Positions 8,374 through 16,531 of a stretch of 64,000 nucleotides of DNA are shown here, piece by piece; positions within the stretch are counted from its first letter, which is position 1; each line of letters opens with the position of its first letter. Under the pieces are notes generated by a model that was given only the letters and a program-made list of their open reading frames with translations, made no database searches and was not told where the DNA came from. The stretch is from contig NZ_JAAWWP010000018.1 in assembly GCF_012273655.1 (NCBI RefSeq), positions 1 to 64,000 on the forward strand. Direction: 5' to 3'. Made by a program: the position numbers and the translations under genes. The stretch is from Streptomyces physcomitrii (GTDB lineage Bacteria; Actinomycetota; Actinomycetes; Streptomycetales; Streptomycetaceae).

Positions 8374-9600
8374 GTGCGCACTGTCAATCCTGAGCAACTC
8401 GAAGAGCTGGCAAAGCTCCTCGACGGCAGAGGCGGCACAAAGGACAAACTGGACGAGGCATTCACCCGGGCGCGCAACCTCGACGTCTCCGACAAGCTCA
8501 CCACCCTCAAGCCCATCCGGTCCTGGCTGACCGACACGGCGCCCGATCTGCGCAAGCGGGCGGCCATCGCCCGCGCCGAGAACGGCGATCCGCTGGGCGG
8601 GCTGCTGTGGGCGGGGTTCTCCAAAGGGGACGCGGGGCGGCTGGCCCTCCACCCGGACATCGCCCTGCTCGCTATGGCCGGGGCGGCGAGCGGGGACCGC
8701 GACTTCGAGTGGCTGAAACGGGAGAAGAACGAGTCGTTCAGCCAGTGGGCGACCCGGGTCCGCGGTGAGGCCGTCGGCAAGCTCACCAACAACAAGAAGC
8801 TGGGCGAGACGGTCAGCGACTACATCAAGCTGACGGGCATGACCTCGACGGTCCCCGGCGCCTTCAAGATGGTCGCCACCGGCACGCTCGGCCTGATCAA
8901 GTATTACAAGCCCGGTACCCACCATCCCCTCAAGGCCCCGGGAACCACCCTGGCGCAGATCCTGCGCGGCCGGGCCCCGAGCTACATCCCCAAAAGCATC
9001 GCCAAGCTGGGCATCAAGATCGGCACCAGGACACCGGCCCCGCTGCTCGACTTCCTGGCCGGCTCCAACAAGCTCGCGCAGATTCACGGCGGAAAGCTCT
9101 GGGCCTGGGAGGCCAACCTCCTCAAGACGGGCAAGAGCGCCGCGGCGCTCAAGGCCGCGGGCGGCGCCGGGAAGTTCTCCTCGCTGGCCACCGGTCTCGG
9201 CGTCGCGAGCAAGACGGCGGGCTTCTGGCGAGTCGCGGGCGTCGGCGGAAGCGCCGCCGCCACCGTCGCGGGCGCCGTCGACGTCATCCAGCAGGGCAAC
9301 CCCGTCGACGCTTTCAAGAAGAATGGCGCGGGCTACGTCGCCGATGTCTCCGGCGTCGCCTTCAACGCCTCCCTGACGGCGGCGATGGTCGCACCGAACC
9401 CCGTCACGATCGGCGCCGCCGTGGTGACGGGCGCCGTGTACGGAGTGGCGACCATCGTCGACAACTGGGACACCGTGAAGAAGTTCCCGGGCAAGGTGGC
9501 CGACGGCGCCAAGTGGGCGGGCAACAAGGTCAAGGAGGGCGTGGGCAATGCCGTGGACGGAGCGAAGAAACTCGGCAGCAAGCTGAATCCGTTCGACTGA
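8374..9600 (+). CDS. large Ala/Gly-rich protein, possible T7SS-type effector
   Basis: A 408-residue protein without a signal peptide. N-terminal third: helical and charged (MRTVNPEQLEELAKLLDG). Middle: basic. C-terminal ~160 residues: Gly/Ala-rich glycine-zipper-like segments (VGGSAAATVAGAVDVI, PNPVTIGAAVVTGAVYGVAT), then a Lys/Gly tail ending KLNPFD. Large alpha-helical proteins with such membrane-active segments and no Sec signal are common among type VII substrates, and it is followed by small genes laid out like chaperone/immunity genes. No catalytic toxin domain is visible, so effector status is inference. Confidence 0.55.
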   Translation: MRTVNPEQLEELAKLLDGRGGTKDKLDEAFTRARNLDVSDKLTTLKPIRSWLTDTAPDLRKRAAIARAENGDPLGGLLWAGFSKGDAGRLALHPDIALLAMAGAASGDRDFEWLKREKNESFSQWATRVRGEAVGKLTNNKKLGETVSDYIKLTGMTSTVPGAFKMVATGTLGLIKYYKPGTHHPLKAPGTTLAQILRGRAPSYIPKSIAKLGIKIGTRTPAPLLDFLAGSNKLAQIHGGKLWAWEANLLKTGKSAAALKAAGGAGKFSSLATGLGVASKTAGFWRVAGVGGSAAATVAGAVDVIQQGNPVDAFKKNGAGYVADVSGVAFNASLTAAMVAPNPVTIGAAVVTGAVYGVATIVDNWDTVKKFPGKVADGAKWAGNKVKEGVGNAVDGAKKLGSKLNPFD

Positions 9601-9636
9601 GCGTCTCAGACCAGGCGACGCATCTCCGAAGGAATC

Positions 9637-10252
9637 ATGCCCATGAGCAACCTCTCGTTCACGCCGGCCGGTAGCCGTGGAGGCGATCGGCTCCACTCGC
9701 GCGCGGTCCGACGCTGCTGGAGCGGCATCGTTCGGGGCTTCGGTGATACCGAAGTCCTCTTTCCAGGAGAGGGAGACGGCGTCGCGCACCCGCCTGCCGG
9801 AAACCGGCGTTCCACCGTGCACGGACAAGGCGTGCCCACCCTCACCTGCTACGGCGAAAGCCAGGCGGACCGGCCGAGTCTGGGGGGGGGCGGAGCTGAG
9901 CCTCGTAGACCCCGTCGGGCAATCGCTCATTCCGGCAGTCGTGAGCCGCTCCAGCGGCGGGCTGACCAGACACTCGCGCACCGTCTCCCTTACGGTCCAG
10001 GGCTGCGCCTACAGGTACGCGGAGGTCCGGAACAAGCGACGCCACAAGCCCGTACGCCCCGGGTCGGAAGCCACTGTGGTCCGGTCCTCCTGGCTCTTCC
10101 CGAGCAGGATCGCCGTCACCGCTACCGGCTCTTTCGATGTCTTGGATCTCGCCCTCGCCATCCTGATGGAGGGCGTATACGCCCGCGACCTTTCGGTTCC
10201 GGGCGCAATCACCTCGACACTCGGCAGAATGATCATGTCCTTCGACTCCTGA
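9637..10252 (+). pseudogene. frameshifted paralogue of the gene at 11175-11771
   Basis: The first frame (MPMSNLSF to QADRPSL) aligns with the start of the 11175 protein (MTNLSF to QADRPSL). The continuation (AELSLVDP to IMSFDS) aligns with the rest of that protein but lies in the +1 frame. The switch falls exactly on a run of nine G at 9882-9890. With eight G the two proteins align without a gap there (SLGGAELSLVDP against SLRGHQLSLLDP) and a product of about 204 residues results. It may be a sequencing error, a true frameshift mutation, or a homopolymer that switches the gene on and off. ATG at 9643 (MSNLSF) is an alternative start. Confidence 0.75.
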
Positions 10253-10289
10253 AGTCCTCGCCCCCGCTCACCTCCGAAGGAAAGCCCGT

Positions 10290-11084
10290 ATGCCCTCCAT
10301 AGACCATGCCCGACGACGACTGCGTCTCTCCGACTCCCACATCAGTGTGCTGGGAATGATCGTCGAGGAGGAGAAACTCGCGGCGGAACTGACCGAGGCG
10401 CGCGACGCGTTGGAGCGGGCCGGGTTGATCCTGAAGGACGGCACGCTCCACGCGGAGCTGTACCCGCTGGTCTCCACGCTGATGGACCCGCGCCTGATCG
10501 CGCGTATCGAAGTCACCGGCCCGCAGGGAGTGCTGAGCAGCGGAGCCGTCGTCGGCTACGAGTTCGCCTTCTCCCACGAGGGCTGGCCGGGAGAGACCGA
10601 GTCCGTGTACGCACCCCTGGAAATCCGTAACTTGGTCTGGGAACTGGCGCGCATGGTCGACCTGCACACGGAGCCGCTCGACCACGGTGATGCCGCCGAG
10701 CAGATCGACTCCACGGTGAGCACCGTCGACCGCCTCCTGGAGGCCGTCGGTGACGGGGAGGACGCCTTCGAGCAGGCGGGCGCGGAGGTCGGCGCGCCCG
10801 CGCGGCTCGCCGAGGTCTTGGCCCAGCTCAACTGCATGTGGCGGATCACCCTCGCCTGGCGCGGAGAGGAAGCGGAGGAGGGCGGGATGAGCGTCACGGC
10901 GCTGGCCGTCTGGGACTGCGGCCTGGAGGGGTACTGGGTACGCGAACTGCCGGCCGAGCCCATCCGCGAGGGTGAGGTCGGCGAGGACTGCGCCCTGCGG
11001 GTACGGCAGACCACCGCCAAGGAGGTCTGGGAGAAGATCACCGATCTGCTGCCCGAGGCCGAGCAGTTCGCCACTGGCGCATGA
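10290..11084 (+). CDS. hypothetical protein, possibly EspG-like ESX chaperone
   Basis: A 264-residue acidic soluble protein. The N-terminal region (EARDALERAGLI then DGTLHAELYPLVSTLMDPR) has the pattern of EspG-family secretion chaperones: a helix with 'xxLxxxGLI', a short loop, a second helix, then a beta-sheet domain. The C-terminus ends in a helix (KEVWEKITDLLPEAEQF). Length fits EspG (~270-290). The resemblance is by eye and moderate. Its place between two copies of another small gene, downstream of an effector-like protein, fits a chaperone or immunity role. The ATG start follows GGAAAG. Confidence 0.55.
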   Translation: MPSIDHARRRLRLSDSHISVLGMIVEEEKLAAELTEARDALERAGLILKDGTLHAELYPLVSTLMDPRLIARIEVTGPQGVLSSGAVVGYEFAFSHEGWPGETESVYAPLEIRNLVWELARMVDLHTEPLDHGDAAEQIDSTVSTVDRLLEAVGDGEDAFEQAGAEVGAPARLAEVLAQLNCMWRITLAWRGEEAEEGGMSVTALAVWDCGLEGYWVRELPAEPIREGEVGEDCALRVRQTTAKEVWEKITDLLPEAEQFATGA

Positions 11085-11174
11085 CACGGTGAGAGGCCCT
11101 CACCTCCGAATACCGCCCCTCCCGTACGCGGGCGCAGACCGCCAGGGAACGCTCCGCCACCCCTGAGGACCGAG

Positions 11175-11771
11175 ATGACCAACCTGAGCTTCGAACTCCA
11201 GCGCATCCAGGAAAAGAGCGTGCACCGCAGCGAGCGCCGCTTCCTCTGGGAGGGGGTGGCCGGGCCCTTCGGCGCCGTCAAGCTCGTGTACCCGGAGGCC
11301 GGCACCTACGGCGAGCACTGGACCTCGTGGACCGAGGGCGAGCGCATTCCGTCCTTCGTCTTCACCGGGATCGAGCAGGCGGACCGCCCGTCCCTGCGCG
11401 GCCACCAGCTGAGCCTGCTCGACCCGGGGTCCGGTGAGTACCGCCCCTGCGACCTGTCCCGGCCGCGGGGACTGACCCGCCGGGGGCGGGCGCTGCGGAT
11501 CCTCGCCGCCGACCGGCGATACACCTACGCACAGCAGCCGAGCAAGCGGAACCACACGCTGGCCAGGGCGGGCGTCACCCTGCACTGCGCGCGCTCCAGC
11601 TGGATGAACCCGCGCCGGATCACGGTCTCCGGCAGCGGCCCCCTGGACGCGCTGGACATCAGCCTCGGCGTCCTGCTGGAGAGCGTCTACACCCGGGAAC
11701 TGAGCTTCCGCGGCGCGGTGATCGCGAGGACCAGGCGCTTCACGGAGGGCTTGCTGGACCTGTCGGACTGA
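11175..11771 (+). CDS. hypothetical protein, intact copy of a duplicated accessory gene
   Basis: A 198-residue protein starting ATG after a weak GAGG/ACCGAG site. No signal peptide or membrane helix. The composition is mixed beta (FGAVKLVYPEAGTYGEHW, RYTYAQ, RITVSGSGPLDALDISLGVL), perhaps a barrel-like fold. It is the intact paralogue of the frameshifted 9637-10252 gene; the two flank the EspG-like gene, so a unit was probably duplicated. A strong hairpin follows the stop directly, ending the four-gene plus-strand cluster. Function not recognised. Confidence 0.65.
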   Translation: MTNLSFELQRIQEKSVHRSERRFLWEGVAGPFGAVKLVYPEAGTYGEHWTSWTEGERIPSFVFTGIEQADRPSLRGHQLSLLDPGSGEYRPCDLSRPRGLTRRGRALRILAADRRYTYAQQPSKRNHTLARAGVTLHCARSSWMNPRRITVSGSGPLDALDISLGVLLESVYTRELSFRGAVIARTRRFTEGLLDLSD

Positions 11772-11772
11772 G

Positions 11773-11791
11773 GCCGGACCGACGGTCCGGC
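11773..11791 (+). terminator. hairpin after the 8374-11771 cluster
   Basis: Perfect inverted repeat GCCGGACC / GGTCCGGC with a 3-base loop, starting 2 bases after the TGA of the preceding gene. No U-tract follows, as is usual in Streptomyces. Confidence 0.7.
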
Positions 11792-11798
11792 TTCGCCC

Positions 11799-11852
11799 GA
11801 TCCACCCGAGGGACCCGATCCACTCGATCCATCCGATCCGCGCGAGGGACCC
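11799..11852. repeat. three copies of an 18-bp tandem repeat
   Basis: Units begin GATCC and units 1 and 3 end CGAGGGACCC; all three are 18 bases. The array runs straight into the CTAG at which the MITE is inserted. Confidence 0.75.
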
Positions 11853-11855
11853 TAG

Positions 11856-12056
11856 GCCCTGTCGTCGAACTCCCCTCTGCGTCGCGACGCCTGGCACGCA
11901 CTCTCGCCGTACCGGGCGTAAGGCCGAGTACATCCAGTACGAGGCCTTGCACCCGGCACTCCCCCAAGCTCTTCGAGCAGGGGGTACCCCCAGCGAGCAC
12001 GCACCAGACGCCGCGACGCCGCCCTCCGGGAGACGAGGGGAGTGTGAAGACAGGAC
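11856..12056. mobile_element. MITE-like element with inverted ends, flanked by CTAG
   Basis: About 201 bp with imperfect terminal inverted repeats (GCCCTGTCGTCGAACTCCCC on the left, GTCCTGTCTTCACACTCCCC read inward from the right). Subterminal inverted matches continue (CGTCGCGACGCC/GGCGTCGCGGCG). A central hairpin contains CCCCCAAGCTCTTCGAGCAG, a motif I recall from many Streptomyces intergenic repeats. CTAG occurs at both flanks (11852-11855 and 12057-12060), consistent with a 4-base target duplication. There is no coding capacity, so it would depend on a transposase elsewhere. Confidence 0.75.
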
Positions 12057-12060
12057 CTAG

Positions 12061-12957
12061 GGCGTTTCGTTTGGATCATCGGGCTGACCAGATGAAGATG
12101 CCTGCGAGGTGGAGTCCGGCGAGGTAGACGGTCGCGGTCTTGTCGTATCGGGTGGCCAGGCCGCGCCACTGCTTGATTCGGTTGATGCAGCGTTCGACGG
12201 TGTTGCGCTGCTTGTATGCCTCGCGGTCGAAGGCGGGTGGTCTGCCGCCCTGGTGGCCTCGGCGTAGTCGGTGTCCGCGCTGGTCGGCCGGGACGGGGAT
12301 GACCGCGCGGATGCCACGTCGGCGCAGGTGCTCGCGGATAACGCGTGAGGAGTAAGCCTTGTCGGCCAGGACCACGTCCGGTCTGGTGCGGGGTCGTCCG
12401 CGGGGGCGGGGAACGCGCAGGGCGTCCATCACGTCGGGGAAGGCGGGTGCGTCACCGGCCTGCCCGGCGGTGAGGACGAAGGCCATCGGCCCGCACCTGT
12501 CGTCGGCGGCGAGGTGGACCTTGGTGGTCAGTCCTCCGCGGGACCGTCCGATGGCATGGTCGTGCGGCTCGCCGGCCGGGGCCCTTTTTTGCGGGCACCG
12601 GCGGCGTGCTGATGAGCGCGCACGATCGTGGAGTCGACCGAGACAGCCCAGGTCAGGTCCTCGTCGGCGTCGGCCCGGGCCATCAACGCAGTCAAGACTC
12701 GCTTCCAGGTGCCATCGACCGCCCACATCCGCAACCGGTTATAGACCCCTCGCCAGTTCCCGTACTTCTCTGGCAGATGGACCCACTGCGACCCGGTCTG
12801 GAACTTCCAGGCGATCGCATCGATCACCTCGCGGTGATCCCGCCACCGCCCACCCCGCCTGGGCGTCCGGTCCGGCAACAACGGCTCGATCCGCGCCCAC
12901 TGCGCGTCGCTTAACGGCACACCCAGAACAACGATCAGATGATCCGAACGAAATACC
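12061..12957 (-). mobile_element. IS5-family insertion sequence, 897 bp
   Basis: Terminal inverted repeats GGCGTTTCGTTTGGATCATC (left) and GGTATTTCGTTCGGATCATC (right, read inward) match at 17 of 20 positions. CTAG flanks both sides (12057-12060 and 12958-12961). The left flanking CTAG is also the right flank of the MITE, so the two elements sit back to back. The right CTAG supplies the TAG stop of the gene at 12958-13488. The element looks complete. Confidence 0.85.
12076..12920 (-). CDS. IS5-family transposase made by -1 frameshift
   Basis: Two overlapping frames. The first (PLSDAQWARIEPLLPDRTPR, down to the catalytic D region VSVDSTIVRAHQHAAGARKK) stops at 12528. The second carries the rest of the DDE domain (GGLTTKVHLAAD, DVVLADKAYSSRVIREHLRR, and the C-terminal YKQRNTVERCINRIKQWRGL). 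They overlap at A6G (12590-12584 on the minus strand), a classic -1 slippery site seen in the IS427-type group of IS5. A frameshifted product of about 280 residues is expected. GTG at 12920 is the likely start; no strong ribosome site is seen. Confidence 0.8.
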
Positions 12958-13488
12958 CTAGGCCTGGGCCCCCGAGAGCGCCCCGTGCAGCGCGGTGAGG
13001 AAAGCCGTCCGGTCATGCGTGGCGATCGTCAGGCCCTCCCCCTGCCGGGTGGCGACGACCACGCTGTCCATGCCCATCGGAACGCTCCAACCGCCGCCCA
13101 CCAGACGGGCGTTGCCCAGATCGCGGGCCCGCAGACCGGACACGGGAACATCGATCTGCTGCGCCGAGCGCGCGTAGCGCCGGGCCGCGCCGGGGGCCGC
13201 CTCGTGCAGGGCGGCGCCCACCGAGTCGGGGTCCAGCCGGACCAGCGGGAGGCGTTCCCTGCCGACGCGGAGGGTGTGGCCGTCGATGCGGATGCGGTGG
13301 TAGATCCGCTTGGAGAGCGGTACGCCCAGGAGCGGCAGCAGGACGACCGCGCCGAAGAGCACGCTCAGCCCGAGCCAGATGGCGAAGTCCTCGGGCAGCG
13401 AGGTGACGCCCATCCACACCACGAGCGCCACGTACAGGGCCAGGCAGACGCGGGTGTAGGCGCGGGGAAGCTTCTCTTCGTACGGCAC
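12958..13488 (-). CDS. small membrane protein of unknown function
   Basis: A 176-residue protein with two N-terminal transmembrane helices (~residues 13-31 and 36-55, VCLALYVALVVWMG and LGLSVLFGAVVLLPLL), then a cytoplasmic PH-like beta domain (IRIDGHTLRVGRERLPLVRL ... GGWSVPMGMDSVVVATRQGE). The layout resembles DUF3093-type proteins but the assignment is tentative. It follows the TadG-like gene on the same strand after 159 bases of repeats. Its TAG stop lies inside the CTAG at the IS end, so the insertion left the protein unchanged. Confidence 0.65.
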   Translation of the reverse strand: MPYEEKLPRAYTRVCLALYVALVVWMGVTSLPEDFAIWLGLSVLFGAVVLLPLLGVPLSKRIYHRIRIDGHTLRVGRERLPLVRLDPDSVGAALHEAAPGAARRYARSAQQIDVPVSGLRARDLGNARLVGGGWSVPMGMDSVVVATRQGEGLTIATHDRTAFLTALHGALSGAQA

Positions 13489-13500
13489 TCTCGGCTCTCC

Positions 13501-13564
13501 TCGTACAGCGGACTCGTACAGCGATTCGCGCAGCGGGCTCCTGCAGCGGGCTCGCGCAGCGGGC
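13501..13564. repeat. five copies of a 13-bp tandem repeat
   Basis: Units of 13 bases (one of 12) with the core GCAGCGGGCTC or TACAGCGGACT, between the membrane-protein gene and the TadG-like gene. The period is not a multiple of 3 and no gene covers it. Confidence 0.75.
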
Positions 13565-13647
13565 TCAACTCCCCGCCGATCCGGGGTTGTTGGGGGGCGG
13601 ACGCGGACTCCTCGGCAGGCAGCCCGCCATCCCGGTACCCGGCGGTC

Positions 13648-14160
13648 TCAGCCCACCAGGTTCTCCGCCACCGAGCGCCCCTTCACCGTGACCGAGCCCC
13701 CGTAGAACATGCCGGTGAAGACGGGGTCGTAAGTGAGCTGGACCTCGACCTCGACCTGGGCGGCGGTCGGGTTGATGCAGTGGGTGGCCGCGATGTCGGG
13801 GCCGGACATGCCCATCTCGCGGGCGAAGGTCTTGACCCGGGTGTCGCAGTTCTCGTAGTTGATCGGGCCGTCCTCGCCGCAGTCGGCGTAGAGGCACTCG
13901 CGGTCGATGTCCTGGGCGGCGTAGCGGGCGGCCTGTTCGGCGATGTCCGCGGCGCGTTCCCGCTTGGAGATGGACATGCCGCCGTCGATGACGAAGGCGG
14001 AGAGGGAGAGGAAGAGCAGGGCGAAGATGATGACCGCGCCCGCGCCGCTGCCGCGGTCGTCCAGCCGCTCCCGGCGCGCCGCGCACAGCTGCCGGGTACG
14101 GGCGAACAGGGCGCCGGGGCCTCGTCGTACGGGAGTGACCGCTCGCCGCGCCGCGTTCAC
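13648..14160 (-). CDS. TadG-like pilus assembly protein
   Basis: A 170-residue protein with a basic N-region followed by a TadE/TadG-like N-terminal motif and hydrophobic helix (RGSGAGAVIIFALLFLSLSAFVIDGG, ~residues 35-62), then a periplasmic-type domain with several Cys (ECLYADCGEDG, ENCDTR, THCIN). TadG-like pseudopilins contribute to Flp pilus assembly or anchoring. It is last in the run of three pseudopilin genes. GTG at 14160 overlaps the upstream TGA (GTGA). Confidence 0.75.
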   Translation of the reverse strand: MNAARRAVTPVRRGPGALFARTRQLCAARRERLDDRGSGAGAVIIFALLFLSLSAFVIDGGMSISKRERAADIAEQAARYAAQDIDRECLYADCGEDGPINYENCDTRVKTFAREMGMSGPDIAATHCINPTAAQVEVEVQLTYDPVFTGMFYGGSVTVKGRSVAENLVG

Positions 14161-14624
14161 ACCGTCCTCCGGTAAGGGTCGAGTGGCGAGCTGAAACTCG
14201 CGGTGAGGGTGGTCGGCACGTCGAGGCCGAGCATCGCAAGTCCCCTTACCCTGCAGCTGACTTCGACGGTGAACAGGGTGTCCGGTTCGAAGCCCGGGCT
14301 GGTCTGACGGACCGTCACCGGGCCCGAGCAGACGTCTTCGAGGTCCGCCTCCGCCGCCTTGCGGGCCTCCGCCATCGCCGTCGCATGGTCCTTCTGGATG
14401 GAGCCCGCGCGGGCCGCGTCCCGGGCCGCGCCGTCCAAGGCGCCGCGCCCGTCGACGAGTTGGCCGAAGGCGACCAGGACCAGGATGAACAGGATCATCA
14501 CCGGGGCGAGGATGACCACCTCGATGGTGGACAGGCCCCGGTCGTCCGCGGGCGGGCGCCCCGCACCGCGGGCACGGCGCCGCAGGGCACCGGCCAGGGG
14601 ACTCAACCGCCGTGCCGCCGCCAT
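14157..14624 (-). CDS. tadE: TadE-like pseudopilin
   Basis: A 155-residue protein with the TadE prepilin-type motif (DDRGLSTIEVVILAPVMILF, ~residues 27-46: Gly, then Glu at +5 in the hydrophobic helix). A periplasmic domain follows with A-rich DGAARDAARAGS and two Cys. The motif makes it a likely substrate of the prepilin peptidase. ATG at 14624 overlaps the upstream TGA (ATGA), so three pseudopilins are translated as a coupled set. Confidence 0.8.
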   Translation of the reverse strand: MAAARRLSPLAGALRRRARGAGRPPADDRGLSTIEVVILAPVMILFILVLVAFGQLVDGRGALDGAARDAARAGSIQKDHATAMAEARKAAEADLEDVCSGPVTVRQTSPGFEPDTLFTVEVSCRVRGLAMLGLDVPTTLTASFSSPLDPYRRTV

Positions 14625-15070
14625 CAGTTGACATCCTCGACGAACCGCTCGACCGGGCCCGAGGACTGCGCGTGCACCGTCAGGTCGAGCCCGGGGAAGA
14701 CGCTCGGGATGTCCGCGGTGACCTCGACGCCGACCGTGTCGGGCTCCGGCTGGAGCATCTTCACCTGGGGGCGCAGCACCAGCTTGGGGCCGAGCTGCTC
14801 GATGTAGTCGTCGACCACCCCGCGCGCCTGGCCGCGCCAGCCGGGCTCCTTGTCCGCCGTGGCCCGGGCCTTGCGGGCGCCCGCCTGGGCGGCGGCCTGG
14901 GCCACATGGTCGGCGAAGAAGTAGAGCGCGAACTGCACCGTGGCGAAGATCATGAAGAAGAGCACCGGCGTGAGCAGCACGAACTCGATCGCGGTCATGC
15001 CCGAGTCACCGCGGGCGGAGGCCTCCTCCACCCGGCGGCGGACCCATCGGCGCACGCGCACCACAGTCAC
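14624..15070 (-). CDS. TadE-like pseudopilin
   Basis: A 148-residue protein with a basic N-terminus and TadE motif (GDSGMTAIEFVLLTPVLFFM, ~residues 21-40), then DHVAQAAAQAGARKARATA and a C-terminal beta domain. It resembles the next gene in plan, so the two are probably ancient duplicates. GTG at 15070 is chosen because GGGGAG lies just upstream; several in-frame GTGs follow within 20 bases and cannot be excluded. Confidence 0.75.
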   Translation of the reverse strand: MTVVRVRRWVRRRVEEASARGDSGMTAIEFVLLTPVLFFMIFATVQFALYFFADHVAQAAAQAGARKARATADKEPGWRGQARGVVDDYIEQLGPKLVLRPQVKMLQPEPDTVGVEVTADIPSVFPGLDLTVHAQSSGPVERFVEDVN

Positions 15071-15161
15071 TCGCTCCCCGGTTCGCTTCTTCGGCCGCCC
15101 GGTGTACGGAAGGCCCCGGCGCCCGGCACCGGCGGACCAAGGCCCCGGTGCCCGGCGCGTC

Positions 15162-15407
15162 TCAGCAGGTCTTGCTGGCGTCCGCGCCCTCGATGCAGTC
15201 GCTGACCTTGTCGGCGCCGCCCTTGAGCGCCTGGTTGATGATGGCCGCGACCACGCCGACGATGGCGACGACGACGGCCGAGATGATGACCCACTCGACC
15301 GCGGAGGCACCGCGGTCGAGCTCACCCGAACGCGCCCGGTCGATACGGGTCTTCAGAAAAGTGATCAGGAAGTCCACAGCGGGGTGGCTGAATCGCTGTC
15401 CGTTCAT
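15162..15407 (-). CDS. flp: Flp-type pilin (major subunit)
   Basis: An 81-residue pilin. The leader MNGQRFSHPAVDFLITFLKT to LDRG precedes GASAVEWVIISAVVVAIVGV (residues 33-52): the Flp processing site with Glu five residues into the mature helix. A short Cys-containing tail ends the protein (SDCIEGADASKTC). It would be cleaved by the A24 peptidase and polymerised by TadA/B/C. It sits alone with 197 bases upstream, so it may have its own promoter for high expression. Confidence 0.85.
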   Translation of the reverse strand: MNGQRFSHPAVDFLITFLKTRIDRARSGELDRGASAVEWVIISAVVVAIVGVVAAIINQALKGGADKVSDCIEGADASKTC

Positions 15408-15604
15408 GGCTCTCTCAGTCCTCTCGGTGTTCTCGGTGGTCGGTGCTCAGTGCTCCGCGTCGGCGGTCCTGCTCACTCATCGGCGGCCCTTGCTCTCAAC
15501 GGCCTCTGCTGTCAGGGGACTTGCGGCCGGTCGCCCGCTCCGCGGGGTTCCGGGGGATGCCACGTCCAGGGTGCACGACGTGGTTGCGGTGGCGGGCACA
15601 CGTA

Positions 15605-16531
15605 TCAGACCTGGAACACACGCATCGCCGCCGGGAAGATCAGGAAGACGAGGAAACCCGCGCACAGCAGCAGCTGCGCCACGAGCATGGACTGCGACTT
15701 CTCGCCCGCGCTGCCCTCGATCTCGGCGAGTTCGCGGTGCCGCATCGTCTCCGCGCGGGAGGCGAGCGACTCGCGGACCTTCGCGCCGTCGTCGGCGACC
15801 AGCGCCAACGAGGCGGAGAGGTCCTTGAGTTCCTCCACCCCGAGCCGCTCGCCGAGCGAACCCAGCGCCTGCCACTGGCTGATGCCGGTGATCCGGGCGT
15901 CGGCGAGCGCGTTGCGGATGCGCTGGGTGGCCCAGCCGTCGGAGATCTCGGCGGCCGCCATCAGCGCCTCGGGCAGACCGCGCCCGCCCGCCAGGCTCAT
16001 GGAGACCAGGTCGAGATAGGCACCGATGACCCGGCGCAGATCCCGGCGCTTGTCGGCGGCGTCCCTGCGCACCTCCAGGTCCGGCAGGAAGAAGAAGAGC
16101 GCGGCGCACAGCAGGGCCATCCAGACCGGGATGATCGGGCTGCTGCCGAAGCCCAGGGTCCAGACGATCGCGAAGAGGAACGGGCCGAAGAACAGCCCGG
16201 CGACGGCGAGCAGCACCTTCGTCGCGAGGAACTTCTCCCAACTGCGGTCCAGGACCGCGAGATCGGCGCGCAGCGAGCGCTGCTCCCAGCCCTGCTGGAG
16301 GTAGAAGTCGGCGACTCGGCGCCCGACACCCGAGCGCACTCCGGCGAGCCGCCCGGTGTCCTGCTCCTGGGTGCGGTGCGAGGACTCGTAGGCGGCGCCG
16401 CGGGCCCGCATCGCGTCGATCCGGGCGACGGTGGCCACGGCGCTGCGCCGGGACGGCATCAGCGCGCGGACCAGGACGAAGATGCCGAGCCCGAGGACGG
16501 CACCGATGACCACCGGCAGGGTGAGGTTCAC
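15605..16531 (-). CDS. tadC: TadC-like inner-membrane platform protein (T2SS F domain)
   Basis: A 308-residue protein with one N-terminal helix, two in the middle (residues ~110-155) and one at the C-terminus. The cytoplasmic T2SSF domain (LRRVIGAYLDLVSMSLAGGR then LPEALMAAAE) is characteristic of the second GspF-like platform protein in Tad systems. It should pair with TadB to anchor the TadA ATPase. GTG at 16531 overlaps the TadB stop (GTGA). Confidence 0.85.
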   Translation of the reverse strand: MNLTLPVVIGAVLGLGIFVLVRALMPSRRSAVATVARIDAMRARGAAYESSHRTQEQDTGRLAGVRSGVGRRVADFYLQQGWEQRSLRADLAVLDRSWEKFLATKVLLAVAGLFFGPFLFAIVWTLGFGSSPIIPVWMALLCAALFFFLPDLEVRRDAADKRRDLRRVIGAYLDLVSMSLAGGRGLPEALMAAAEISDGWATQRIRNALADARITGISQWQALGSLGERLGVEELKDLSASLALVADDGAKVRESLASRAETMRHRELAEIEGSAGEKSQSMLVAQLLLCAGFLVFLIFPAAMRVFQV

